Part shown: in pieces, positions 38,201 through 48,421 of the stretch
How positions within the stretch are numbered: the stretch's first letter is position 1
How the letters are laid out: the number at the start of each line of letters is the position of its first letter
NCBI RefSeq assembly: GCF_949628265.1
Contig: NC_088786.1
Location: 31,641,681-31,705,680, forward strand
Direction: 5' to 3'
DNA from: Cloeon dipterum
Lineage: Eukaryota > Arthropoda > Insecta > Ephemeroptera > Baetidae
DNA length: 64,000 nucleotides
The notes under the pieces: model-generated
What the model was told of the DNA's origin: nothing
Databases searched by the model: none
Seen by the model: only the letters and a program-made list of their open reading frames with translations
Program-made: the position numbers and the translations under genes

Positions 38201-40228
38201 ATATTTATTTTTTAAGACGTTGAACAGTGAAAACATACAGTCTCGGTAAACACCTCTTTCAATAGATAGAAACCTGAATTATTATTCGAAAATACTCCTA
38301 ATCTAATGGATAAATATAAGGGGATACCAAACAGGATTAAATCTAGTAAATGGAACGCCGAGTTGGTGAGCAAGAAAGTCGCAGCATGCAACTCCTTTCT
38401 GAATGTATTTAATGTTTGTTTGCGAAACGAGCGGCTGCCAAAAATTACCTGTCAAGTGTAAACACGGCTCATTTGCATGTTTATGCTAATGAGATGTGCG
38501 GTGCGCGCATGCACCGGATTCGCACACGGGATGGTTACAAATACATAACGTATACGTATGCAAAACGACGGGAGAGCGAGAGTGCAGGAGCAATACTCTC
38601 GTAGTTCAAATAATGACGTGCCCATAACATATTTCCAGATCAGTGATTCGTCGCAGCGCTTCACAATCTTCTTGTCGTGCGCACCTCAACAGCCGCGGCA
38701 ACGGAATAGCTTTTTACCTCTGCTCTGAATGTGAGTATATTCATATTTTAATAATTTGACAGGGCAGTGAAGCACGGCTGTTTGGATTTTTCAAAGGCTG
38801 GCTCTATTTCTTATAGAAATCGGTCAGCGTTTCAGTTTTTTGACGCTTCGGAAAAGTTCCTATATCTTGGACCTTGGCTAGGAAAATCGCTAATTGCATT
38901 GTAAGAGGTTTAGCATGATTGCTCAACATTTTTTCAGCATAATAACAAGTACAATATCTCCCTTTTTGTCAATTTTTAAAATTTTAAAACTGTAAAAATC
39001 ACGAGAGGATTTTGACTATCATGATAATAGGATGTTTTATTAGATTTTCATTAAATGTTAAATTTTTTGCTTCAGGATAAAGTTTTTGGAAAGATCCAGA
39101 GCACAAAAACAAGGGAAACAAACACTCCGGGGAAAGAATCAACGGAAAGGTGAAACTTTTAATTACAACCTCGACTTCCCTATATAGGAATAATTTGGTT
39201 TATTTTTAAATTCCAGCGTATTTGTAAACTCTTAAACGCTCCTCTATTTCATGTGGAATTTACAAAAAAATTCAAAACAAAATTAAAATACCTGTCTTGT
39301 CACATTCCGATTAAATTTTCATGTTCCGGTATAAATTTCTTGCCCTAAAATACTCTGTAACCAGGGGTTTTTAACAATTTTCCTTTGAATGCCAACAATG
39401 ACTCATCGATCAGTTTATTTTTATCAGTTATTGACCATGAACCAATTTTCCCCTAAATTGAATTTTTGTCTACAGTTCTTGATCCTTTTTATAACTTCTA
39501 AACGAGAGTTGTTGAAAAAATAGAATTTCAAATTTTTAAAAACCCAGTGACTCATAATCTGTTTAGTTCAATAAATTCACCACCAAATAAAATGTAGAAT
39601 CTCAAGAGTTTCTAGTGAACTTGTTTTAACATTAAATTTTGCCCAAGTAACTATTATTAAATCAAATTAGTTTTTCACTGTATGATTTAATTGACCCCTT
39701 TCAGTCGTTGGTAAAGTGAAAAGAATATTTTAAAATAGATGAAACCAGAAACAATTTTGTTCAATTGTTCAGAAAATATTTTTATTCATCCCTCTTTGTT
39801 ATTTGCTGAAACGGTTACAATCCCATTGGGAATACACACAGCGTTTCGAAACGAAAACTGAACAAAAATTGATATCTTCACACTGCCCTGCTTGGAGACC
39901 TGTTGTGACGCAGTTAGTGAGTTGGTTTTTTCAATTCCCCGCTGTGACCTTTTTAAATGGGTGTCAGCACAAATTTGGCCGAAAAAAGGAACCAGTCTGC
40001 ACCTGGATTGCTCCACATTCAGCTCGAGCAGCCTTTGTGCGCGCGCTTGCTTGCATTCCGCTGGGTGCACCAGAGAGTGCCGAGTATGTAAATATACGTG
40101 TAGTAGAATCTAATGGTCATTCATTCGACGCCCGTTCCATTATACACCGGCAGCGCGACGGCCGGCGCATTATTATTCGCGTTTATCGCCGAGCAGGTTT
40201 TAACTAGGCGTGACCCCGCGATATGGCC

Positions 40229-40246
40229 GCTCGCTCGCTCGCTCGC
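40229..40246. repeat. (GCTC)n simple repeat
   Basis: About four and a half tandem GCTC units. Confidence 0.85.
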
Positions 40247-41426
40247 CGGACACTTTGTGTGCAGGAAATTATTATTTATTGTGCACCCATTCAGCCAGAA
40301 TTCAGCTCCGCACTAATGCTATCAAGAAAAGTTGCCGCGCGGCTCTTCTCTTTTGATTTTTCCCCGGCTAATCTCGCAGCCGCGCCAGACCTATTCACCG
40401 CGCCGTTTTATTTTTCAATAATGTGTTTGTGTGGCTGCTCTCACTCTGACTACTAAGAAAACGCCATTTGTGCAAACGGGCTCTTGAATGCTCGCTCTCT
40501 GTTGTTCACCAGCGAGATATTTAACAAATGGATCTTTTTGGGACGCACGCACGTGGTCCCGACGTTTTAACTTTTGTTCTCGGCGTTGAAAGGGTAAGGA
40601 TCAGGTTCTCCAGAAAACTCGGGATAATTTATTTGTGCTCACAGTGGCTTTCGATCAGTTTGAAAAGTAGTCCAGATTTGCATAATTTTGCAAAGCCTTT
40701 TGTTAAGCAGTGCGGTTTGAACTTCTTATTTCGTTTTGAACGCTTTCCCATTGAAACTAAATTTTAAAGCTGCCGAAGAAAAGTCTCTTCTCAACCGAAT
40801 TACGGGTTCATTGACAAAAAATAAATTAAAATGTAAATAAAAATTCACTTCTCCTTTCATTTCTATTTTTGCATTTTTCTTCTGTTTGTAAAATAAAAAT
40901 TTCAAAGAGTTAACAAGCATCTCTTTTAAATTAACCAAAATATCACAAGACATTTTTCAAAAGAAAGCAGATATTTTTAAACTTATCTTCAGGCTTTTTT
41001 ACTGTTACATATCTGCTGCGGCACCACATTCGTTTTAAACTCGTGAATTTTAATTTTCAGTAATTTTTAAGAAGCAGTTTTTATGCGAATAAACACGAAA
41101 ACAAAGAAAAAATCACTTCCAAGCATGGTAAAACTACGTGACAATAATTTTGTATTTAATTTTTAAAATTTGAATTAAACCAATCTAAATAACCTTTGAA
41201 AATAAAATAAGTTAAGTTTTTTCTCCTGAGTTTCTAACCGCCAAATTCTGTTCTGTTTTTATAACACTGGCTCTTCGCTGTGACCACCTGCGGAGGCGAT
41301 AAGATAAAAAGCCTCTTTCGAAACTTTTTGATAGGCGCCAGCTATATTTGCGCAGAGAGCTTGTGAAGAGTCATTTTGATCGTTTCAGTCGCCGAAACAC
41401 GCGATATTTCTCTGGAGATTGTCACC

Positions 41427-41980
41427 ATGTCTACTGAGCGCAAAGTGGATTTGACCTACGAGGACATCCAGGGCCTGAAGTCGCAGAAGGCAATCGTGCT
41501 GGTGGACGTGCGCGACCACAACGAAATCCAGGAGACGGGCAAACTGCCCGACAGCATCCACATTCCGCGTGAGTGTCCAATAGCATTACGAATTGCACTG
41601 AAAAAAATGGCTGGAATTGCTTCATACTAATTGGACGGACTGAATTTAGTGCCCGAGCTGAGCCAAGCGCTGCAATTACCTCCCGAGGAGTTCCAGAAGA
41701 AATACGACGGCGCTGAGCTGCCTTTGAAAAGCGCGCCGCTCGTCTTTTCCTGCCGCAGTGGAAACAGAAGTCGCAGGGCGATGAACGCGGCCCTCGAGCT
41801 CGGATTCGCTGAGTACGTGGAGTGCATGTGCGCTCGGAAATTAATAAATCTGACTTAACCGAGCCGGCTGACCTGCTTATATCGCACTTGATTAATCGCT
41901 CGTTTCGTCTGTCCGCATGTAGGTCCAGGCACTACATCGGCGGTTTTTTGGATTGGCAGGCCAAGACCGGCAAGAAATGA
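41427..41980 (+). CDS. Single-domain rhodanese (thiosulfate sulfurtransferase-like), three exons, 120 aa
   Basis: Exons 41427-41568, 41650-41812 and 41923-41980 join in frame (phases 1 and 2). The start ATG sits in CACCATGTC, a good Kozak context; there is no upstream in-frame ATG in the open stretch before it. The domain spans nearly the whole protein: LVDVRDHNE near the N-terminus (CH2A-type motif), GKLPDSIHIP, then the active-site loop CRSGNRS with the catalytic cysteine at residue 82, and GGFLDWQAKTGKK at the C-terminus (CH2B-type). The loop length of six residues after Cys fits sulfurtransferases rather than Cdc25 phosphatases. The family passes sulfane sulfur from thiosulfate or persulfides to acceptors; insect relatives include Hsp67B2-type proteins. 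No clear targeting peptide, so probably cytosolic. A GATAAAAAG word around 41303 may act as TATA, and AATAAA is at 42178-42183. A substitution-free active site suggests it is functional. Confidence 0.92.
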
Positions 41981-44900
41981 TAACGCCCGACCTCACCTGC
42001 GGATGAAGCATTTAACAGCAGGATTTCAAGTAGACGCAAAATTTTGAAATTATTTATAATAAAAATGTTAGAAGCACATCAAGAAACAGTAGAAGTGGAA
42101 GACGCCAGATTTTACGGAGATATAGTATTATCAGATTTACAGATTATTATTTTACACGTTTTAAATGCAAAATAATCAATAAAGCTTTTGAATATTTTTG
42201 TGATTTTTGGAATAAAAAAATGTATAAAACAATTTGACGAGAATTTACAATAATAAAACATGCCTGCTAATTATCAGGAAAAGGCCACTTTCGGTTAAAG
42301 CATTAAAATCATACTTTTTGCTCAAATTGTGTGGGAAAAACATTTCAAAAATTTTTGTTTTCGAATGTTTGTCTAGAGCAGTTTTTAAAAAAACCACCAG
42401 CAAATGGATTTTGAATCTCTAAAAAACGTTCATAGTGAAATATTATAACCTGATATCTGACTAAAATCACTTTATTATCCTTCAACTAAATTTAATAATT
42501 TTCATCCCCTAATTTGAGTCAATGGCATCCCCTGATCTCAAGAGGTTAGATTGTGAGGAGTTTAATTTTTTAATATTACTGCAATCCCGGGGGGTACTTT
42601 TCATTCTTCAAAGCTTGTAAGTAAAAATAATAAATTTTAATAAGATACCAATTTTTATTAATATTTTTGCAATGCATCCAGCTATCCTAAACTGCAAACT
42701 TACGACTGTCACTAAACATAATTTAATATCAAGGAGCACATTCTTCATAGTTCACGCTTACTCGTTGATTTCAAACAACATGAACGTAATAATTATTGCA
42801 ACATGCTCATTGAAACAGATATTTGCGGGACGCAGCTGCGCGCTTAGAATTTCAGATCGATTAGAAACAGAAACGCAAGCTGCTGATTATAAAAATAAAT
42901 CACATACACACCCGCACCGCAGGACCAAATCCATTTCCATTGATGGTGTTTGTGTTAAGTAAGCCGTGATATAAATAATTCAAACGGTGCTGCCGGCCAA
43001 ATTTCCGCCCACCAGACGAAATCGAACGCGGCCAGCAAGCAGAGAAAGTGAAATGCAAAACAGAGCAGACGAAAAATTAACCCTGTTGACCTTAGAAAGC
43101 TAATTATTATCGCAGGAGCCAAAAGCGATCGGCCGAGCTGCTCCTTCCTTATGCAATCTCAACAGTTTAAAAGGATATATCTCCGCGCGGAGTGAGTATA
43201 AAAGCCCAATCATGAGTGCACACAATGGTGAAATAACAAACGATAAAATTTATAACAGCAGCAATTGTTCTCCACGGCAGTCAGAAAGTTAAAATAAAAC
43301 GTCTTGGGCAGTGGAGATAAGGACTGCGCGTACAATAAAATGCACTAGACGAGAGAGAAGTGACGCCTTCTCGAATTCGGTACCTCTGAATTCGAACGGT
43401 ATCACTGTTGTGTGTTGCACAGCGCAGGGCACCGACAACGACTTATATACATTTTAACCTCGTGGATGGATGTTAATCTTGTTATGGCACAAGCTTGAAT
43501 CTATATCGTCCGGCAGGATCTTTCTCTCCCGAGCTGCTGAACTTCTCTCGATTGGCGAAGTAATGTGATTTTGATTCGCTCTGAAGAGGCATTGCGTATT
43601 AACTACATAACAACCATGTTGCATCTTAAGAGATTTTTCAGTGAATGACGGTGCAATCTGAATCACGGGAAAAATGGCTGTTTTCGAGCGACGGATTCCT
43701 AAAAGAAAAGGCAATAAAATTTCCAACATATTCATAACTTGTTTTATTATAAAATATCCATTCAAATTCTTATTCGATGTCTTCGTAATTGAACCAAATC
43801 TTCCAAGTTAAATGGAGCAAGTTGATATGATTTCCTCAAAAAATTGGTCAGGATTTATTAATTTTGATCATGCTTCAAGAGTGAACAGTAAAATGAAATA
43901 TGTAAGCTACAAATTGAGAGTTCTGTTGTTGTGTATAAATAAAACTCAAGTATTACTTAACAAGTCTGACAATTTTTCTCAAATAAATTTAATATTGACA
44001 TGGACAATTAATTCAAGACTAACGGCGTTATTTAACAAACTACAGGGAAAGTACATTCATCAATGTTACAATTTGCAATGTTTCTCTTCTATCAAGTAAC
44101 TTTAAATACCGAAATGACATTTCTAAAAATTGTACGTATTTTACATAGAATTAGTTATCAAACTTTTATATTTAAATTTCTTACAAAATTTTTAATCACA
44201 ATAATTATTTAAAAGCTTTTAAATTTTATGTTTTACACATTTTAAAATTTAATTGTTTATTTTGTATTTTTTAACAACATTTATTGTTATAAAAAAAAGA
44301 CAAAAATTTAAGATTTTTTTGTTTAAAATAAATAAAATAAAGTAAAAATATATTTTATTTATAAAGTTATCAAGCACATCTATCTGTTCAATTTGTGATT
44401 TATCTCACTCCACGGTAGACAATAATCTCCATCTTTACATTCTGTCAATAGCATTTTATATAAGATGAATTTAATTTTTCTATACTATGGATCAAATACA
44501 TAGAATCCAGATAAAAAATTTAGAAAGATTAATTAATGCATTGAACAACCAAGCCATTGCGAGCGCACGCTTTGCGTGTACTTGCAGTGTGAGATTCCAA
44601 GCACGATTGCAGACTGATTTTCGCCTACATTAAATTTGACTCTCTTCAATTTTGGGAGGGTCGCGAAAGCTTTCCGTCTTGCTACTGGCCTTTTTGCAAC
44701 TTTGCAGCATGCGTTAATTTCTTCAACAAGACAAATGTCTAGCTTTTCAATAAAAAGTCTCCTTGCCATGGCACGAAAATGAGCTGGTCCTTTTCTGGCC
44801 TGGAATTCCTCCAACGAATCCCATTATTCGTGCACGATGTTATTTTGGACACAAGGTTTTTTGTTAGTTTTTCGCTTTCAGGTGGTCGCCCATGAACTGA

Positions 44901-46860
44901 TATACAAATGACACAAAAATTGCATTATTAGTAAAAAACCACATTCACTGAGGAATAAATATTATTTAACGGCTACGGGGCGTAACACACGAAACAAAAA
45001 GCAGCCTGCGGGTGGAGTATCTGATAAGCTATTTGAATGATGGAAAGCAAGCTCGCGCACAAGCTGCTTGCTGCTGCCGGTGCCTTTCCTTGCCCGTGTC
45101 CGTTGATTTTTCGTTTTTAGCTCGAGTCACCTCTGCCATGCAGAGCGAGTATAAATTGTGCATGACCCAAATCCGGACAGCAGCAAGAAGGTATTGTTCT
45201 GCTGCCGCGCGTTGCTGCGATATCAGTTCGGTCTCGGTCGCAGGTAATAAGGTAGCACGCCAGCGCCGCTGATTAATGGCCGACGTCACCGATTTTTCAG
45301 CAATCAAGTCACACCTCCGTGAAATTGTTATCAATCAATATCAAATGACCGTTCTTTTTTAGGCGGCTGATTCGGCGAAACGACCAGACACTTGCTTTTG
45401 AAAATGCGCAGTTGCTCAATGTTTTAATAGAGATTTATTCGGCGTGTCTAATGCACTGGCCGCGCATAAAGCGTTGCCAAACGTTTTTGTGTTATGACTG
45501 CGCGCTGTCTGTGTGATTGTAAAATGTATTCCAGCACGCTGGCAGCGCAGGTAAGGCGCTAGACACGAGTTCCTGGTGAATTATGCAAAGCACAGCACCG
45601 TCAAATAGCACATTGATCTGGGTGACCGGCTAAATCAGAGCGTCAACGTGGTGCCAAAACTCTAATTTAATTTCCCTCTAACTGTTTATCGATTCGGCTC
45701 GACCTGTGAATTTGTTGAGGTATTTTGTAGCGTCATCCTTTTGGCTATAAATAGTCCAGCCAATCTAAATTCATATTTTTGTGAAGCGTCCTGGCAACTA
45801 TGGGTGGAGATATTTTTACGTCAGTCGGGTCTTACAATCAACCATAAAAAAATCTAAACAGAAATAACGATACATAAGATTGTGTTTTTTATCGTTTCAA
45901 AACTGTATTCAATAAAATAATAATTAATAAATTATCACTCCATTCTCGCTCTTATCAAAAATAAATTTCTAAAAACTCTCAAAAGAAATAAACACTTGTA
46001 CTGATCAGGGCGCTGGTGTTGAAGGAAGATTAATACTTAATGCTTTTTTTCTTGATTATGAGGTTTATCTAATTGCTTTGTGCTGCATTTGAATGCCTCC
46101 CCAAGTATTAATCAACTATGTTCCATTTCCGGCGCATGGTGTGTGTTTGATTATCGAGTCGTCGCTTTTTGGAATGCTTCACCACCCGCATTGAATGACT
46201 GTTCGGCGGCACAGTTTCCTTCCAAGTGTAAGGCGTATGTGAGTGCGTGTTTTTTGTGCAGCTCCCCTTTTGACCAGGCCCATTTCGACTCTGCCCTCCC
46301 GGGTAGAGTTTTAGCGAGATTTTTGCCAGGAGTGGTGCCTTTTCTCACTATGTGCTTTTTTATTTTTTTAATTAATCCTGACATGTATATGTACATTATT
46401 TACTACGGTGAGAATAAACAAACATTCATATAAGGATAATTTTTAATCAAATTATATATGCTTTTTGGTAACATGGAAAAACGTAGGACAAGTTGCGTTA
46501 TATATACTGTATATATATCTGTGTTTGTATATTTTTTCTATTTTTTCATTTTTCATCCTTGGCAATTTTCCTGGTTAAATAGACATGATCTCTCCACTAA
46601 AACTCCACTTACCTTAAAACAACAACGTGGAATTTCAAATGATAATAGAAGAATATAAGAGGGATAGAACCTATCCTTGCCACACTTTAGCGAACGAAAT
46701 ACGTCGAAATTAAGAGTTCACTTTAAACTGTAATTAAAGATGAATGCTTCGTTCTCGTTCATAAATTAGATCTTTCGAAAAATCAAGACGATGATTGGTC
46801 AATAAAAAATGGAATACTATTTGTAAATACCCGATATGATTGAAATCGCGAGATTATAAT
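41981..46860. other. Gene-free interval
   Basis: The first 200 bp are the rhodanese 3' UTR. The remainder has no supported exon. 42960-43440 holds a GC-balanced block with TATAAAAG near 43198 preceded by a CTCCGCGCGGAG palindrome, and 45000-45660 is another such block, followed by TATAAATAG near 45747. 43790-44500 and 45840-46000 are very AT-rich. Confidence 0.5.
44533..44814 (-). other. Unassigned 93-codon ORF
   Basis: Open from an ATG at 44814 to a stop at 44533 on the minus strand, Lys/Arg-rich with several cysteines (KLDICLVEEINACCKVAKRP in the middle). Its composition is less AT-biased than the flanks and less repetitive than random ORFs here, but I recognise no family and see no clear promoter or splice partner. 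It could be an exon or a transposon fragment, or chance. Confidence 0.2.
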
Positions 46861-46864
46861 TCAG

Positions 46865-46871
46865 TATAAAA
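46865..46871 (+). promoter_or_regulatory. TATA box of the intronless ORF
   Basis: TATAAAAGG stands 41 bp before the ATG at 46906. A start site about 30 bp downstream would give a leader of only about ten bases, with the start codon in a CAAAATG context. Confidence 0.6.
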
Positions 46872-46905
46872 GGTAGACGATCGTTGATTTAATTTAGTGA
46901 TCAAA

Positions 46906-47343
46906 ATGTTCTTGATCGTAGAGGTGCAAGGTTACAGCACTACTGAATTTGGATTTATACCCAAGGAGGTATATTTACTAGGAAAGGGAAAAGCCTCAAA
47001 ATATTTGATAAAATCAACAAAGCCTCTACATGAATTCAATGCTAAAGATCAGAAAATAATAAATTGGAATACTTTCAAATATCATCATATTCCTTTTAGT
47101 GTAGGAAGTTGTACATTGTCAGATTTCATTCTGCATTTCTCAGAGATTGCCAAAGAATTTGATCACATATTGACTAAAGGATCTGAGAAATCTTTATATC
47201 TTTTACAAATTTTAAACCGAACCGTAGTAGATATAAGTTTTTACGGCTATAGGAGTATGATCAATGTTAATAGGAGAAGGAATACAAACTGCAGTGGTAT
47301 ACCGAAGCACTCTGTCTTTACAGCTCGCGAGTTTAAATTTTAA
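46906..47343 (+). CDS. Intronless 145-aa protein of an unnamed arthropod family, possibly exonuclease-like
   Basis: One uninterrupted ORF; the ATG at 46906 is the first in frame after the TATA box. The start FLIVEVQGY, then FIPKEVYLL, a W-N-x-x-x-Y-H-H-I-P segment near residues 54-63, TKGSEKSLYLLQIL (about 90-103) and a C-terminal Cys and His (C129, H135) resemble, in order, an uncharacterised family of about 150-200 aa that I have seen repeatedly in arthropod genomes. Its start (V-D/E-x-Q-G) and K-G-x-E-K segment suggest the DEDD/RNase H-like exonuclease fold, but here the first acidic residue is Glu and the full catalytic set cannot be confirmed. Family identity is recalled, function is inferred. 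The ORF is AT-rich like its surroundings. It lacks introns, unlike the other genes here, so it may have come from a mobile element or virus-like source. No domestication can be shown. Confidence 0.55.
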   Translation: MFLIVEVQGYSTTEFGFIPKEVYLLGKGKASKYLIKSTKPLHEFNAKDQKIINWNTFKYHHIPFSVGSCTLSDFILHFSEIAKEFDHILTKGSEKSLYLLQILNRTVVDISFYGYRSMINVNRRRNTNCSGIPKHSVFTAREFKF

Positions 47344-47725
47344 AATATATTATTTTCTCTGATTATCGATCACTAGCAATTTTATTAATATTCTTAATGA
47401 CAAAATTTTTAAATGTTATAATGAGAGTAATGAAATATAGGATTTTTTTCTCTGTCGTGGTAAAGATAAATAATACAAAGCTCAACAAAGATTCTAGTTT
47501 TAACTGCCAGTTTCTGGCATGAAACAATTAGTAATTTTCTAAACGCAATTTAAATCTCAATATCGCATCGTTTTATAAGAAATATTTTACTTGTGTTAAA
47601 AGTTATGTTAAAATTATTTAGCGAATTTTACATGACGATTAAGCAATCACTGTTTTTATAATAGGTAACCTTTTTCTTGCAAAATGGAAATTCATTGAGC
47701 TATGAATATTCTTTATACCACGACG

Positions 47726-48421
47726 CTATTTATTTGAACCTCTGTTACATTTTGTTTTCTTCGTTACCTGTTGTGGGGTGTTTGCAGGTTCGTCGGGGAA
47801 AACCTTTAACAGAAAATTATATATTATATAACCTGTTGTAGTGATATTTTTGTTTATATTTACCTCACAGTAGTCGGAAAACTTTTTATATATGTCATCT
47901 TCTAAGGCAGCCTTCAGCGCAGACCGTACAACTCGGTATAGTGAAGAAGCGTCTTTGAAAAGTTTTGCCACGTTCTGAAAAAATAAATTTATGACCTAAT
48001 ATTGTTAGATTTTTTTAAACTTACCATGGAGAAGATGTTTAGCAAGCCTGTAACCTCTTACCATTTTTTATTAGGCTAGAATGTGAAATTTTATATATTT
48101 AATATGCAATTTAATGTATAATTTAATATTTACCAGTAGATTTTTGCGCGATTTTTATGCCTCTCAATGCAGCCTCTTCACAACTCTTTTTGTTGGATCC
48201 GCCTTTGACGACAGCAACTGCTTTTGAAATGATACTGTTCTTCGCCTGCAAAATATTTTATGAGACTCATTGATTGGACTTTGATTGGACTTCTTTTTTT
48301 GCAGCATCTTTTAATAAAAAGTTACCTTGAATAAATTTTAAAAGATTATATATATACTTACAGTATTGGTCTGATTTGTTGATTGGGCCGTCAGATAATT
48401 TTGGATGTTTGTTTTACAGGC
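47726..48421 (-). CDS. Small multi-exon gene of unknown function, 5' end missing
   Basis: Five minus-strand exons join in frame: 48362-48421, 48134-48245, 48025-48047, 47864-47974, 47726-47803. Donors are GTAAGT, GTAAAT, GTAAGT and GTAAAT, and all acceptors end in AG (the last one, TTAAAG, is weaker). The 127 codons give a Lys-rich, mostly helical protein with three early cysteines (ACKTN, KSCEE, DYCE) and a polar tail with a fourth. The first modelled exon has no ATG, so an upstream exon, perhaps with a signal peptide, is missing. A candidate (MIFSSYIFAFSLQ at about 48621) could not be joined in the right phase. Pattern and size suggest a small secreted protein; I recognise no family. AATAAA overlaps the stop codon. 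The 23-nt exon is unusually small and should be treated with care. Confidence 0.55.

Larger units (their letters stand above)
29069..41426. other. Gene-free interval, about 12.3 kb
   Basis: No supported coding exon. 29330-29560 is a compact GC-rich island (see findings). GC-balanced blocks occur at about 30060-30480, 31000-31420, 32830-33630, 34850-35660, 36360-36990, 38390-38730 and 39880-40600. 31540-32560, 35700-36240 and 37400-39780 are AT-rich. 37050-37390 has a MITE-like look with no clear inverted termini. A perfect octamer ATGCAAAT sits at 35555-35562. Short ORFs here lack protein similarity. Confidence 0.5.
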
